From contig NC_012871.2 in NCBI RefSeq assembly GCF_000003195.3, positions 60,627,802-60,691,801 on the forward strand: 64,000 nucleotides of DNA, written 5' to 3'. Both the position numbers and the translations under genes were made by a program. The DNA is from Sorghum bicolor (Eukaryota; Streptophyta; Magnoliopsida; Poales; Poaceae). A model generated the notes under the pieces. It did no database searches, was not told the DNA's origin, and saw nothing but the letters and a program-made list of their open reading frames with translations. Positions 12,362 through 25,262 of the stretch are shown here, one piece after another. Positions within the stretch are counted from its first letter, which is position 1. Each line of letters begins with the position of its first letter.

Positions 12362-15300
12362 ATGTGGACGCCGTCGCGCGGGAGCAACGCCCGGCGCAGC
12401 GGCCACCGCCGCATCGCGGACTACCTGGCGGACGACCAGACCACCACCACGGCCACCGCCACCGACGCCTCCGACAACGAGTCCTACACTACCGCCTATG
12501 GGGAGGAGTTCTTCGCCGCCGCCGCCGCCGCCGCAGCCGGGAGTGGCGGCGGCGGCGGCATGCTGCCGGCATTCCTCGCGGACCAGGGGGACCTGGTGGA
12601 GGTCATGCTGGAGCTGGACGAGGAGTCCATGGTGGTGCGCAGCGTCACGCCCACCAGCGCCACGCTCTACGGCGCCGCCTCCCTCCCGGCGCCGCATCCG
12701 CCCGCGGGGTTCGTCGGGGTGTCGCCGTCGCCGCGCCGCGCGCCGTCCGAGGGCGGCGGCCGCCTGAGCCGGTGCTCGTCGACGTCGTCGCGGATACGGA
12801 AGAAGTTCGCCTGGCTGCGGTCGCCGTCGCCGTCGCCGTCCCCGTACCGCCCCACGCCCGCCGAGCTGCAGCGGGAGGCCGCCATGGCGGCGCGCGAGCG
12901 GCGGCGGGAGCAGGCGCAGCTCAACCGCTCCCGCGCGGGCGCCAGGCGCGCGCTCAAGGGCCTCCGCTTCATCAGCCGCACCACGGGCTCCGTCGAGGCC
13001 GCCGAGCTCTGGCGACGCGTCGAGGAGCGATTCAACGACCTCGCTCGCGAAGGGCTCCTCTCCCGCGACGACTTCGGCGAATGCATCGGTACGTCGTGCT
13101 GGCTGCTGCTTGGCGGCAATTCACATTGTTATCCGCACATGCGAGAAAAGCAGCTTGCTCGATCCTAATTGCGACGTCCTTGTCCGCGCATGGCGGGCGC
13201 TCCGCACCCCCAACTGATGCAGGAATGGTGGACTCCAAGGAGTTCGCGGTGGGCATCTTCGACGCGCTGGCGCGGCGGCGGCGGCAGAACCTGGAGCGGA
13301 TCACCAAGGAGGAGCTCTACGACTTCTGGCTCCAGATCTCCGATCAGAGCTTCGACGCGCGCCTCCAGATCTTCTTCGACATGTATTTCAATTTCACGCG
13401 CCCCATTTCTCTTCTTTCTTTCCCCGGATCCCAAGTAACGTCAGAAATCGATCCGTCCCAACTCCCGATGCGTGCGCACCTGCACTACGCCACGCTTTGC
13501 CCCCCGCCAGATTCTTGACGAGCTTCTTCTTCTCCTTGTGGTGCCGTTCTCGGCCCCAAATTCAGGGTGGACACCAACGTGGACGGGAGGATAACGAGGG
13601 AGGAAGTACAGGAGGTGACTTGTTTAACCACACTTTTCTAATCCTCTTTCTTCACTCCTCCCTTCTGTGCATGATGCATCTCTCTGGTTTTAGCTCAAAC
13701 TGCCAAGTGCCAACACAAAAGAGAGCAGTGCACTCTGCACCATTTAGAACTTTCTTCTTGTGGGCACCCTGCTCTGATTACCAAACCGCTGCTTCTAGTG
13801 GAGTACCACTAGTGTAGTTGTAGTGTACATATTACTCATGTTTAATTAATTAGTCCTGCTAATTATTACTGCGGTAAACTATCCACGTGCTCCGCCGCTA
13901 ATCCAGCTAGTTGTTTGGCTTGGTCTCCCTCCTGCCACCTCAGCTGATCGTGCTCAGCGCGTCGGCCAACAAGCTGGCGAAGCTCAAGGAGCAGGGGGAG
14001 GAGTACGCGGCGCTCATCATGGAGGAGCTCGACCCCGAGAACCTTGGCTACATAGAGGTACGCGACGCGGCCGGTGGTGTTCTTGGTCTTGTCTTGGCCG
14101 TACTGCCCTACTACGGGCTACGGCGGCTCCTGCCGTCTGTCATTTTGACTACCGTGGAGTCGGAGCACGTGTGCTGCCTCCGTACTGACACGTGTGCTGC
14201 TTCTTCCCTGCCTCGCCTCGCCAGCTGTGGCAGCTCGAGGCGCTGCTGCTCGAGCGCGACACCTACATGAACTACAGCCGCCCGCTGAGCACGGCCAGCG
14301 GGGCCCAGTGGAGCCAGAACCTCGGCGGCGGCGGCGGCACGCTGACGGTACCAGGAGGAGGAGCAGACGGCGGCGGCTGCGGCGCCGACGGCGATAACCC
14401 GCTCGAGCGTCGCCGGATGAGCTGGGGCGTGCGGAAGGCGGCGGCGCGGGTGCGCGTGGCGGCGGAGGAGAACTGGCGCCGCGCCTGGGTGCTGGCGCTG
14501 TGGTTCGCGGCCATGGCGGCGCTGTTCGTGTGGAAGTTCGTGCAGTACCGGCGCATGGCGGCGTTCCAGGTGATGGGGTACTGCCTCCCGACGGCCAAGG
14601 GCGCCGCGGAGACGCTCAAGCTCAACATGGCGCTCGTGCTCCTCCCCGTCTGCCGCAACACGCTCACGTGGCTCCGCTCCTCCTGGGCCCGCTTCTTCGT
14701 CCCCTTCGACGACAACATCACCTTCCACAAGGTAATTAAAGAGCCGACTTACTATATACTACAGTAGAATATTCTCAGTCACTTCCGCAAAAATATCCTC
14801 GCGTCCGACGTGGCGTGCCACCTACTCACGCACGGTGGATTCGTCGCCCATGAATGATGGTAACATCCAAGCGGTCGAGGACTCTGAGGTTTGGTCATTT
14901 ACGGTAAAAACTGGTCCGGCGGCCGGGGGGGTCGGTGGTTGGTTCGGCCGTCGCCGTCGGGGACGAGGCGCGGCGGCTATGTCGTACGCGGCGGGAACGT
15001 GGCGTCCAATGATTGGCCGCCCACGTTGGGGGTCCCGGATCCCGTGTGGAAGGGCCGCTGCCGGCCAAGGCTGCTCCGGCCCCATGTGGTAGCTCGAGAC
15101 TTTGGGCCTTTGGCTACTATATACCGGCTACTCGTAGTACGTACGTAGAACACAACGTGTACTCTCCTGGCTCGCCACCGTACTCGTCTACGGTGGGTTC
15201 CCAGATACGCAGGCGGCAGGCCAGGTTTCCATCACATGTTCCGTGCCGCGTAGGGGGCAGCTGCGCGGCCAAGCGGTCTAATGATTCTGTTCCGACGGGA

Positions 15301-16562
15301 AGTGAAGCCTCCGTGCAGCACAGAAGATCCCTTGCCCCCGGTTGGGACAATTGCGTGCTGGGGCCGAGCCCAGTAAACGGTCAAGTCAAAAGTCAGCCGC
15401 CTCCCGGTCGGTTTAGACAAACGAACAAGAAATTCTATTCTTGCAGGCGGGTCCTACGCCATTTTGGGTCTTGTTTACCTTAAAAATTTTTGCAAAATAA
15501 GAATAATAGCACTTTCGTTTGTATTTGGTAAATATTGTCAAATCATGAACTAACTAGATTTAAAAGATCCATATCGTAAATTATAGATAAACTGTGTAAT
15601 TAGTTATTTCTTTTATCTATATTTAGTGATTTATATATGTGCCGTAAGATTTAATGTAATGGAGAATGTGAAAAATTTTACAAAATATTTTAGAAAGTAC
15701 TGCAAGTGTCCTGCAAGTCTTCGAGTCGCTGGTGGGTCCCAGCGGTGGGGCCTCGATAGTAACCGGGCCGGGCACTGTCTGTCCGGTAACGACGACTCGT
15801 GACCGAAGCAAAGACCATGACGTGCGTTTTTTTTTGTTTGGAGATATATGACGTGCTTTTTTTTCCCTGCGTTCACTTTTACTGTCGTAATTCGTTATAG
15901 CGATTGCGAAATTTCCCAAGAAACTGGATCAACTGAAGTATCACCAATATGCTGTGTTGTTGACTTTTTTTTCTTTTCCCTCCTCCTCTCGTCGTCAGAT
16001 GATCGCGACGGCGATCGTGGTGGGGATCACGCTGCACGCGGGGAACCACCTGGCGTGCGACTTCCCGCGGGTGATCGCGGCGAGCCCCGAGGAGTACTCG
16101 CTGGTGGCCGGCGCGTTCGGCGCGGACAAGCCCACGTACGCGGGGCTCCTGTCGGGCACCGAGGGCATCACGGGCGTCGCCATGGTGGTGCTCATGACCG
16201 TCTCCTTCACGCTCGCCACGCACCCGTTCCGCAAGGGCGAGCCCAAGCAGGGCGGCGCCAGTGGCAACGCCGTGACGTCGCGGCTCCCGGCGCCGCTCAA
16301 CCGGCTCACCGGCTTCAACGCCTTCTGGTACTCGCACCACCTCCTCGGCATCGTGTACGCGCTCCTGCTCGTCCACGGCTACTTCCTCTTCCTCGTCCGG
16401 AGGTGGTACGAGAAGACGGTACGTGCATCTTTTTTCTTTCTCCGGATCCCCTATTGTGGATGTGATTTTTATTTCGGTGCATTTTTTCATCATGCGTTCC
16501 GTTGCATTCATTGCATTGCACGATGTGTTAGTTGCTCGTTGTTTCCAGCGAGCGAGCGAGCG

Positions 16563-16618
<56 letters not shown>

Positions 16619-19600
16619 GGCTCGGTTGCGACGTGTAGCGTAGCTTTCTGGAGGGTGACGGCTTTTCTGTTGTTTGGCCCGTCGCGCAAAGGCAAAGGTG
16701 ACTGTAACCCGCCCGTCCACGACCGCGACCCTTTTCTTAGGACACGCCGTTGTCGCGGCCGGGGCTCCCTGCCGCTGCTGCTGCTTTATGTTGCCTTCTT
16801 CCAGAAACAACGTCTCGTGCCAATTTCAATTATCGTTATCCAGAGGAAACGAAAAAGGGCAAAAAGGGGGAAAAATTGTGCCACGACTCCACGAACCACG
16901 TCCACGGCAGTTGGCAGGAGGCGTGCCAAAGGAGTAGGACAGGCGGAATTCATTGAGTGACGAGCAGCAATGTCTGCGTTTCACAGCAGAGTCAATCATC
17001 TGCTCTTTGGTCATCCGGGATGAACAGCTTCAGAGAATTACTGTTACCGTGACGATGACACTCTAGTAGATTGTAGGTGAGCGTCTGCGTGCGTGAAGGG
17101 CGGAGGGCCGTTGGACGTGGGGTACAGCCGTAAGTAGTAGTAGATGCCTACAGCTACAGGGGGTGCTGCTGTCGGTGCCGCCGGAGTCAAACCGGAGCCA
17201 TGCTTGCCAGCCCAGACGTGCTCTGAGCCTCCGCCCCCGGTCGAGATCGTCAAGGGAAACGACGCGTGGTCCGGCGGTCCGGGTTGGGTCCGTCCGGCTA
17301 GGCTCTTAAAGAGGTTGACAGTGCAGACGGGGATGATGATAGTCGCTGTGAGCTGTCACGCCTTCACGCCGGCAGGTGGTGATGTGCTCCACCGCCGCTC
17401 GTGCCACACCGCCCGGTAGGAGTACTGACGTGGGGAGCAGTGGCAGTCGCCGTAGTAGTCCTCGCCGTCTTGGGATCGGCGGATCCATGGACGGATCGAA
17501 CAACTGCATGCGCTGCGCGGTTCAGGAACAACTCTTGGGCCCCGCTCCCCATGAATGGCATATGGATCCTGTCAGGTCAGCTCAGGTGTGGCCGTGTGGG
17601 CTACCATACCCAGGTCGGGGGCGGGGCCGCTCTGCCCAGCCGGAACGTGCAAAGGGCTCTTAGAAAATCTTGCTGTCTAAGGCCAGTCCAATTACATCAT
17701 TTTCGGCACAGGACTACTACGGCCAATTATATAAGCTTCAGTTTCTTTGTTTCTTTCTCTAGGTCTGGTACGATTGTATGCCTACACGTATGAGTGTTTA
17801 TGATGGTCCTACACTTGTTTGGTGGATCGGGCTAGAGCGTTGTTTTTTTTTTTATCAGGCCACTTTACAGGGCACTTTCGTTTGGATCTTTGCCCTGAAA
17901 TAGGTGGGGATTGCACTAAGACTAATCATCGACGTAGATGGGCCTTCTTAGTGCTATCAATGGCCACGAATGCCCCCCCTGCGCTTTACAGGATGGAAGC
18001 ACTGTTTTAGCAGTACAAGAAATTAAAACCCCCCCGTCTACTCTACATCTACAAACTCCAATCCATTAGTCCATTCATCGCTGGATAATGAATCCATTCT
18101 TCCATTCCCACCCATCCTAAAAGCCTAGCAGCCTTACCCCACTTTTACACGAGGGGACGTCTGTAGGCTGTTACACTCATGTCGTCGCTTTTAGTTTTAC
18201 CACTGCGCCTACGCGTCTGTGTGCGCCAACACTCCCCACACCACGCGACACCCCGAATCTGCAAGCGACGGGAGTCGTCGCATCGCATGCCTTCGCCTTT
18301 AAGCTTCCCGTGATAACTGATGAGGTATGCGCAGGAAGCTTCTCCTTTGCGCTCCATTTATTCTTGGTGGTGGCAGTATACCAGCCGGCGCATCTTTTTT
18401 TTCCCCACTTCTTTCGGCCTTGTTTAGTTAGTCTTTAATTGACGAGACGAATCTTTTGAGTCTAGTTAGTCTATAATTAGACAATATTTGTCAAATACAA
18501 ACGAAAGTGCTACAGTGTCGATTTTCCAAAATTTTTCGTAACTAAACAAGGAGTAGAGATGACATTGTCAATCGATCAGCGGCGCAGCAACCGGCTCGTT
18601 TTGACCCAAACCACATGGCCACCGCCCACCGGCATACTCCTATAGTATAGTACACAGTATAATGCACGGCCGCTCACCTACTACTACTGCTGCTGCCCCC
18701 GGCCGCCGGCAGCAGGCGACGCAACGACCCGACCGCTTGCTTTCTCCGCTTCCACATTTTGCCCCATGATCTCGTCACTCACACAACAGTTTTGTGTACA
18801 TGTGGGCTGGCCTAGACTCTTATTATTCTCGCGCCACTAAAATTTGGCATGGCGTGACTTGGTGCACGTTCCCGTCTCACCAAACCTCCACACGAATGGT
18901 GACCTGCACTTACAAATGCTACTAATAATAAGTGCTAACGCCTTGGGTCCCTTGCTTGCCCCATGTAGCCATGTAGGCAGTGTGGAGGCAGCACAATGCT
19001 GTTGCTGTCCAGACCGGGGGGCAAGGCCGCAGGAGGCCTGAGTTGTAAAGGGACCATGGGCATGGGGACGGGGTGCCGACGGCATCTCATTCTCGTAGTC
19101 TTGGGATCGAATCCGATTAAAGAGCCTGTCTATACTCTAGTCTTGGCGTGCTAGTGAAAGGCAAAAGAGAAACAACTCAAGACGGAAAGAAAAGAAACAA
19201 TAAGAAAGAATTGGGGGAAAAAAAAAGAGAGCATGTAGCCTTGTACTAGCTAGGCACCACTCGCCCCTAGAAACTTGCCGGCCGTGTGTGACCATGCGTG
19301 GAACTTCCCGTGAAGAGTGTTAGTTAGTTTAGATTGCCTGCGTGGCACGGGGCTTAGGCTACTCGCTGTCGCCGCTGGTTATCTTTTCTCCTTGGCATGG
19401 TGTTGCAGTGGGAGCCTTGTGACTGGACTGCGAGAGGTGCCGATCAGGACCACCTTTACGTTCAAGGGGAAATGCTGGGGGGTCCTCTGATCTGATGCTT
19501 CTCGCAATTCGCGATTGCTTTTCCATAGGCAGAATTGGTTATTGCTCAAGAGGCGTTGGATTCTGTTTGTTCTGGGGTCGCAGCCTCGCAGGTGCGGTAG

Positions 19601-22600
19601 GTTCGGCGGACGGTGATGTTGATGTCAGGCAGAATGGCAGATATATGGTGCTCTACTGAGTCATCTCATCCGAAAGGAATGCCTTTTGGGATCTTGTTGA
19701 TTAGTAATCGTTCTTTCCTGGATTTCAATTATTCTGAATTTGACAAGCATGTCTGAAGAAAGACAGGAACTGCGGTTTCTAAACAATTTATTTGATTTGC
19801 TTGGATATATGCCATTTCGAATTGCACAACCCAGAAGGTTCAGATGTCAGAAAGTACACTCCAGTGTCCAGGACAATGCCCGGTAGTTAGAGCTATACTG
19901 GACTACACCACTACAAGTCTGAATATTTATTGTGCTAGAAACTGTCTACTAGTATATGCATGGGGATAAACGATTCAAGTAAAACACGCCGTGTCAGTGT
20001 CGCGGCATTCTGGAAGCGCGGGACCCCTTGCTATTTTAGTGCGTATTGTTTATCTCAACTTCTTTGGAACAATGCCATGTGGAAATTTCTCCTCACAAGC
20101 ATTCTCATGTGGAACCAGCGCTGCTGTTTGCCTGCCTTGACTTTTGCACGGCCTCTAATCATTTCAGCAGCTCTTTGTTCAGGGGCTGATATTGAGTTTA
20201 AACACATCTTTTTTAATACGCTAATATTGATCTCATGGCGGTTTCAGACATGGATGTACATTTCTGTCCCACTGGTGCTGTATGTTGGCGAAAGGATGCT
20301 TAGAGCCTTGAGGTCAAATGCTTATACTGTAAAGATTATCAAGGTGAGTACTGGTGGTAACTGCAATGGCAAATTCATGCAGCTTAATTACAAGTGTCAA
20401 TCTTTTTTAGTCTGTACCCCTAGTGCTACTAGTTGGCTACCTCTGCATGTTGATTACTTAATATTTCAGACTAGAAGGGTTCTTTAGTAACTTGCGCAAA
20501 TTGCACTAAAAAAAGAACAACTTGCGCAGATTCAGTAATTAGTGATCCATTACAAGTTCCGATTCCATGTAGTTTGATACACTATTTTAGCTTCGATGCA
20601 CATTTTTTTCTTTCAAAAAAAGGGGATCTGTATGTGGACAGGAGCAATGGAGAATGTTGTGGCCTAGTCATGCTGCCACTACTAGGACATCCACAAAAGA
20701 ATATAGGCCCTGCTCGAACATTTCTGTCCTTCAGAAATTGCCTGTCGCTCTCTAATGATTTCCATGTCTTAAGGTCCATGCTCTTGGTTGATTGACTTCA
20801 TTCTTTCCTGGGTGCTCTTCTGCCAAATCACAACATCAAATACACATACGTGTAATTACTGGTTTTAACATATAAAGGACTTACCTCCTGCTAAGCGGTT
20901 TGATAAACGTGCTTGTGTCTTTCTTTTTTCACCAACATTTCGATCTGAATGGAATAATCATTTAAGTATTAGGTGCTGCAGTAACCATAAAGAAGTGTCA
21001 AAACAAGAAAGAAGCATGTGCATACAGAAACTATACATTTAACATTATGTTTGTTTTTTGACGAAATGACAGAACATTTTTTGCCAAAATTAAATCAATC
21101 GATGGATATTTTCTTATGTAAATTTCATTATTGCAGGTGTGTCTTCTACCTGGAAGTGTATTGACCATAACAATGTCAAAGCCCTACGGATTTCGGTACA
21201 GAAGTGGACAGTACATATTTCTTCAATGTCCAATAATTTCTCCATTTGAATGGTTTGTATGACTCCGGATTTGAATCTCCTCGATCTACTCTTAGTTTCC
21301 AGTTAATTTAGTATTCACCTGCTGCGGCTTTGTGTTTGCAGGCACCCTTTCTCCATCACTTCAGCACCTGGAGATGACTACCTCAGTGTTCACATCCGAA
21401 CAAATGGTGACTGGACACAAGAGCTCAAGCGCATATTTGTGGAGAACTACTTCTCACCACATCTTAACAGAAGAGCTTCATTTAGCGAGCTAGGTGCGGC
21501 AGAACCAAGAAGGTCCACCAATCTCTTTTTCCCATGGCTGCTTCTTTACATACCTAAGTAGAACTGAAACTGAACGTGTTTGTTTTCTATTCCACAGCTT
21601 GCCAAAATTACTTGTAGACGGACCATATGGTGCCCCTGCACAGGATTTTAGAAACTACGATGTTCTACTTCTTGTGGGCCTCGGAATCGGGGCAACACCA
21701 TTCATAAGCATTCTAAGGGATCTGCTTAATAACATTAAGATAGCTGACGAGTTGATGGTACTGCTTTATCTTAATTTGTTCTCATTTTAACTTTTTTCTG
21801 CAGATATGCGAATTCCCATTTATAGCTTACATATCCTTTTTTGTGATTATTAGGACTTGGCAATGGAGACTAGCAGGTCTGAAGACAGCGCCAACAGCTT
21901 TAGCGTCTCAACAGCGAGTAGTAACCGGAAGAGAGCATACAGAACAAGCCGTGCACATTTTTACTGGGTCACCCGAGAAGCCGGATCATTTGAATGGTTC
22001 AAAGGGGTGATGAATGAGGTTGCAGAAATGGACAAGAAGGTAGAATTTGCTTCATTCCACATTTCCATCCATCTTGATGTCTGATCGTCCCTTCAGTTTA
22101 CAACTATACTGACATTGAACTCATTGAAACCAGGGTGTCATAGAGTTGCACAATTACCTCACAAGTGTTTACGAGGAACGCGATGCACGGACAACTCTAC
22201 TGTCCATGGTGCAAGCTCTGAACCATGCCAAGCATGGCGTCGACATCGTATCAGGAACCAGGGTATGCCGATTCTCTGAAACTAGTAGCACAAGATTATG
22301 TCCAGAGATCCTCTATTCTATGATTGCAAGTATAAATTCTAATTGAGAGTTTTATTTGCACTCGGCAGGTGAGGACACATTTCGCCAGACCCAACTGGAA
22401 GGAAGTCTTCACCCGGATCGCCTCCAAGCATCCGAATTCAACAGTTGGTAAACAATCTGCTCAGCCAACTCTAAAATATCTCCTCAAAATCCACGAGAAT
22501 GTTTCTGATGCCGTATCATCCCTGCAGGTGTGTTCTACTGCGGCGCACCGATGCTTGCCAAAGAGCTGAAGACTCTATCGCACGAGATGAGCCACAAGAC

Positions 22601-22637
22601 GGGCACTCGCTTCCACTTCCACAAGGAGTACTTCTGA
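12362..22637 (+). CDS. RBOH: Respiratory burst oxidase homolog (NADPH oxidase), 1007 aa, 14 exons
   Basis: This plasma-membrane oxidase moves electrons from cytosolic NADPH through FAD and two haems to apoplastic oxygen, making superoxide for signalling and defence. Exons: 12362-13088, 13223-13382, 13566-13614, 13944-14057, 14225-14731, 15999-16418, 20248-20343, 21137-21252, 21342-21512, 21598-21757, 21854-22039, 22134-22262, 22369-22447, 22528-22637; all introns are GT-AG and the sum is 3024 bp. An EF-hand loop is at residues 298-309 ([12 protein letters not shown]) and a second, weaker one at 342-353. Haem ligands fit H518, H532, H632 and H645, with the 14- and 13-residue spacings of gp91phox. 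The FAD motif HPFSITSAP is at 731-739; NADPH motifs DGPYG (~794) and GLGIGATPF (~814) follow; the C terminus is FHKEYF. The start was chosen because MWTPSRGSN follows a GC-rich leader. The N terminus has poly-Ala/Gly tracts. The segment LVEVMLELD suggests an RBOHE/F-like clade, which is not proven. Confidence 0.95.
15465..15697. repeat. Truncated Tourist-like MITE inside RBOH intron 5
   Basis: It starts GGGTCTTGTTTACC and has the family interior (CTTTCGTTTGTATTTG, ATTTATATATGTGCCGTAAGATT), but the right terminal AACTAAACAAGGCC is missing. It lies within the 14732-15998 intron of the oxidase gene. Confidence 0.6.
16547..16616. repeat. Compound microsatellite in RBOH intron 6
   Basis: A GAGC-type repeat runs into about nine CG units (16561-16578) and then about nineteen AG units up to 16616. 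It begins about 130 bp after the exon 6 donor site. The repeat opens spurious frames on both strands. Confidence 0.9.
18416..18552. repeat. Short Tourist-like MITE in RBOH intron 6
   Basis: GGCCTTGTTTAGTTAG at the left is matched by AACTAAACAAGG at the right, about 137 bp apart, shorter than the roughly 240-bp full copies in this window. It is therefore an internally deleted member of the same family. It lies in the 3.8-kb intron 16419-20247. Confidence 0.65.
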
Positions 22638-25262
22638 ATTTGGGACAGAGAGAATGCGCAACCGATGCTCATTCTAATGTGATCTGATCTCGATAGCGGT
22701 AGGTACCGGTATAAAGAAGACGGGGAAAATTTTGCACAGATGCAAGACAAAAACCAAGCTGACCTCCTCCTGATCTGGAACTGTACATAGCATAAAAGGA
22801 ACAGAAGCACAGGGTTAGTTTAGTACGTAGCACAATTCAAATATATATTGACAAAGAAAAGAGAGAGAAATTAAAGGGCAGGATAGAGGCTGTTAACTCG
22901 AAGATATTGATTGATGATAGACATGGTATACGTGTACACAGTATAGTTATAAGGTACAGTACTATAGGTAGTAGCTATATATATATGAATCAATGAATAT
23001 ACGAGGAGCCACATGCTGCCATTCTGAAGTCTGGACGTGGTATTCTTCAGGCGTGTTCGTGACTGTGTTCCGAGGCTGGTTGGCTGGTGGTTGGTTGCCC
23101 ATGTGAGGAGTTGTTAAAACGATCCATATGCCGTAGCCTGAAGGCAAGGCAAGTTGGAGGACAGGAGGAGACGTCCGACGTGCTCTTCCACGTGAATTTT
23201 CCCGGCCCATGACGCGTGTGTGAACGTCCATGTCCTTCGATTTGCCCTGTCCAGTGGCCAGTGGGCAACGACCGATGGTTTCACTTCGGCACGTTATTGG
23301 CAACTTGGCAAGTCGTCGCGGTGGAAGCTCCCCGTGCCCGTCCTGTGGCCTTGGTGCGAATCCACGAGGATTTTTTTTTTCTGGTATGTGGCCTTATGGA
23401 GGAATTTTGCAATGCGTTGGGCCTGGGGAGTCAATCAAGGGCCGGCTAGGGTCGATTGGACGAGTTCAGCCGCCTGTGGATCGGATGTACGTAGACCGAA
23501 GCCACTGGACTCAAAGCCCATCAACAGCATCAGGACGAAACTTACCAAGGCAGGCAGCGCCACACACGCTTTGGACCGCCACACTACACCGTGCAACATG
23601 GCCCAAGGAAAGGCGTGGGCATCTGGGCTGTTTGTTCGAGCCTACACTAGCCTCGTCGACAGATTCTCAAAAAAAAAACCTGGCATCGTCGACATCGCGA
23701 GTCGCGAACTCGTGATGAGCGGCGTCGCTCCGGGTTCCAGCGGAACAATACGACCAACGACTCAACGAGCGAGAGCGAACCATGCTCTGCAAGACGTCGA
23801 CGTCAAGCGCACTGGACGCCATGCAGGACCGGCGGAGCCGCTTCAACTTGTCCACCGCGAGCCGGCGGTGGGGCGACGCGGGAGGCGAGCGATGCTCGGA
23901 TACAGAGCAGAGCTTGGCTGCTTGGCTTCACTGCTCGGAGTTCCAATGTTGTCACTTGGTCAGCTCAGCACTAACTCTGCTCCTGCCAATCTGATACCCA
24001 GTATCTTTGTGCAATCTGTGAAAACCCTATTAAAATTATACTTAGAAGTTCTTAAAATTATACCAACAGTGCATCCGTAGATATACATTGTCCCAAAATT
24101 GAGATTCAAACTCATTTTGCAAAAATTCGTTTGAAAATAAACAAATTTCATTTGCATTTGGGAAACGAAGTTCTCCACGCCAGGTTTTATTTCCTCCTTG
24201 ATGATGGGTGTTACAGAATGTGTCAATTTCTGGGCGTTGTGGCAAACTGGTGATGTGTAACGCGGATTCATCTGATCATGCAGTGAACGTGAACACACAT
24301 CCTGATCAACTACCGCGCCATGTGAGCTCGTGCGATCTTGCCCTCTGGTGAATCTCAATTCTCAAAGATGCCTCCGTCTCCACCGGAATAAACCCGACTT
24401 TGAATGGCCATCAAGTACAACCTACTACCATGTAGGAGTAACTAGCATATGAGTATATGACGAGCATATTCTCGTGATGCCACTCGCCCTGCTAGTGCAG
24501 ATATCGACATCAGTGGAAAAAAATCGCCCCATTTATTAGTTTCTAGCACAATGCTGATGAATGGTCCAAAGCCCTGTCGTAACGTAATCACTCAATCATG
24601 GCTGATGGCTCCATACTAGTAGAACTATGTCGACCACTATCACTTGATAGTTAGTACTGCAGAATTTAAAGATCCATTGGAAAGCAACTCATGCTATTGT
24701 CGTTTCATTACCACACCTCCGAATCCATTAGCCCTAGTGGCTTCTGGCAAGCTGCGTGATGGCAACATCTCAGAGTGGTTAAATCGGTTCCAAATTTCCG
24801 CAACTCCGGGTATCAAGCAAAAGTTATTGGCATCCAGTAGGATTTAAATTTGAATATTCTCAAACCAACTGAACACTGTTGTTAGACCTTTTGCAAGGCT
24901 TTTTGCTATCTGACGAGTAGGACTCAACTTGTTTATGGAAGCTTTGCGATCATATTGCCTTATAAAGTTCAAAACAATTTCAGGGCTGTTTAGCTATACC
25001 TGATTTGCATTTGTTTTACTCACATTTATATTGTTTTATGTTATTATATACTTAACGGATAGAGAAAAATAAAAGCAGGGATTATGTTGTCTGCCACTAT
25101 GAACTCCCAAGGTACGGAGGTTCACTAAATTTGACGAATATTCCGTGGGTACTCAGCGAGTAGAGACATCACATTTGTTTAACAGGTTTAATTATCGGCA
25201 TACTCTTAACTAAGAGCGCCGCCATTGTTTAGATAATTCTATTCATTCGAAGATACATATAT
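22638..25262. other. RBOH 3' region and intergenic DNA, no gene seen
   Basis: The first few hundred bases are probably the oxidase 3' UTR. A 286-codon open frame at 23220-24080 has no recognisable domain, shares space with other long frames and lacks a clear start context, so it is not called. The DNA up to the MULE is otherwise AT-rich with no feature I can support. Confidence 0.5.

Noticed and set aside
12089..12697. Minus-strand 202-codon ORF and other long frames over RBOH exon 1
   Set aside because: These are shadow frames caused by very high GC. The plus frame gives a family-consistent oxidase.
23220..24080. 286-codon plus-strand ORF downstream of RBOH
   Set aside because: No recognisable domain, overlapped by other long frames, no promoter or splice support. 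It is probably chance in moderately GC-rich DNA.
24765..24840. tRNA-like boxes (GAGTGGTTAAATCGG and GGTTCCAAATTTC)
   Set aside because: The A-box and B-box-like strings lie too close together, and no acceptor stem or cloverleaf can be formed.
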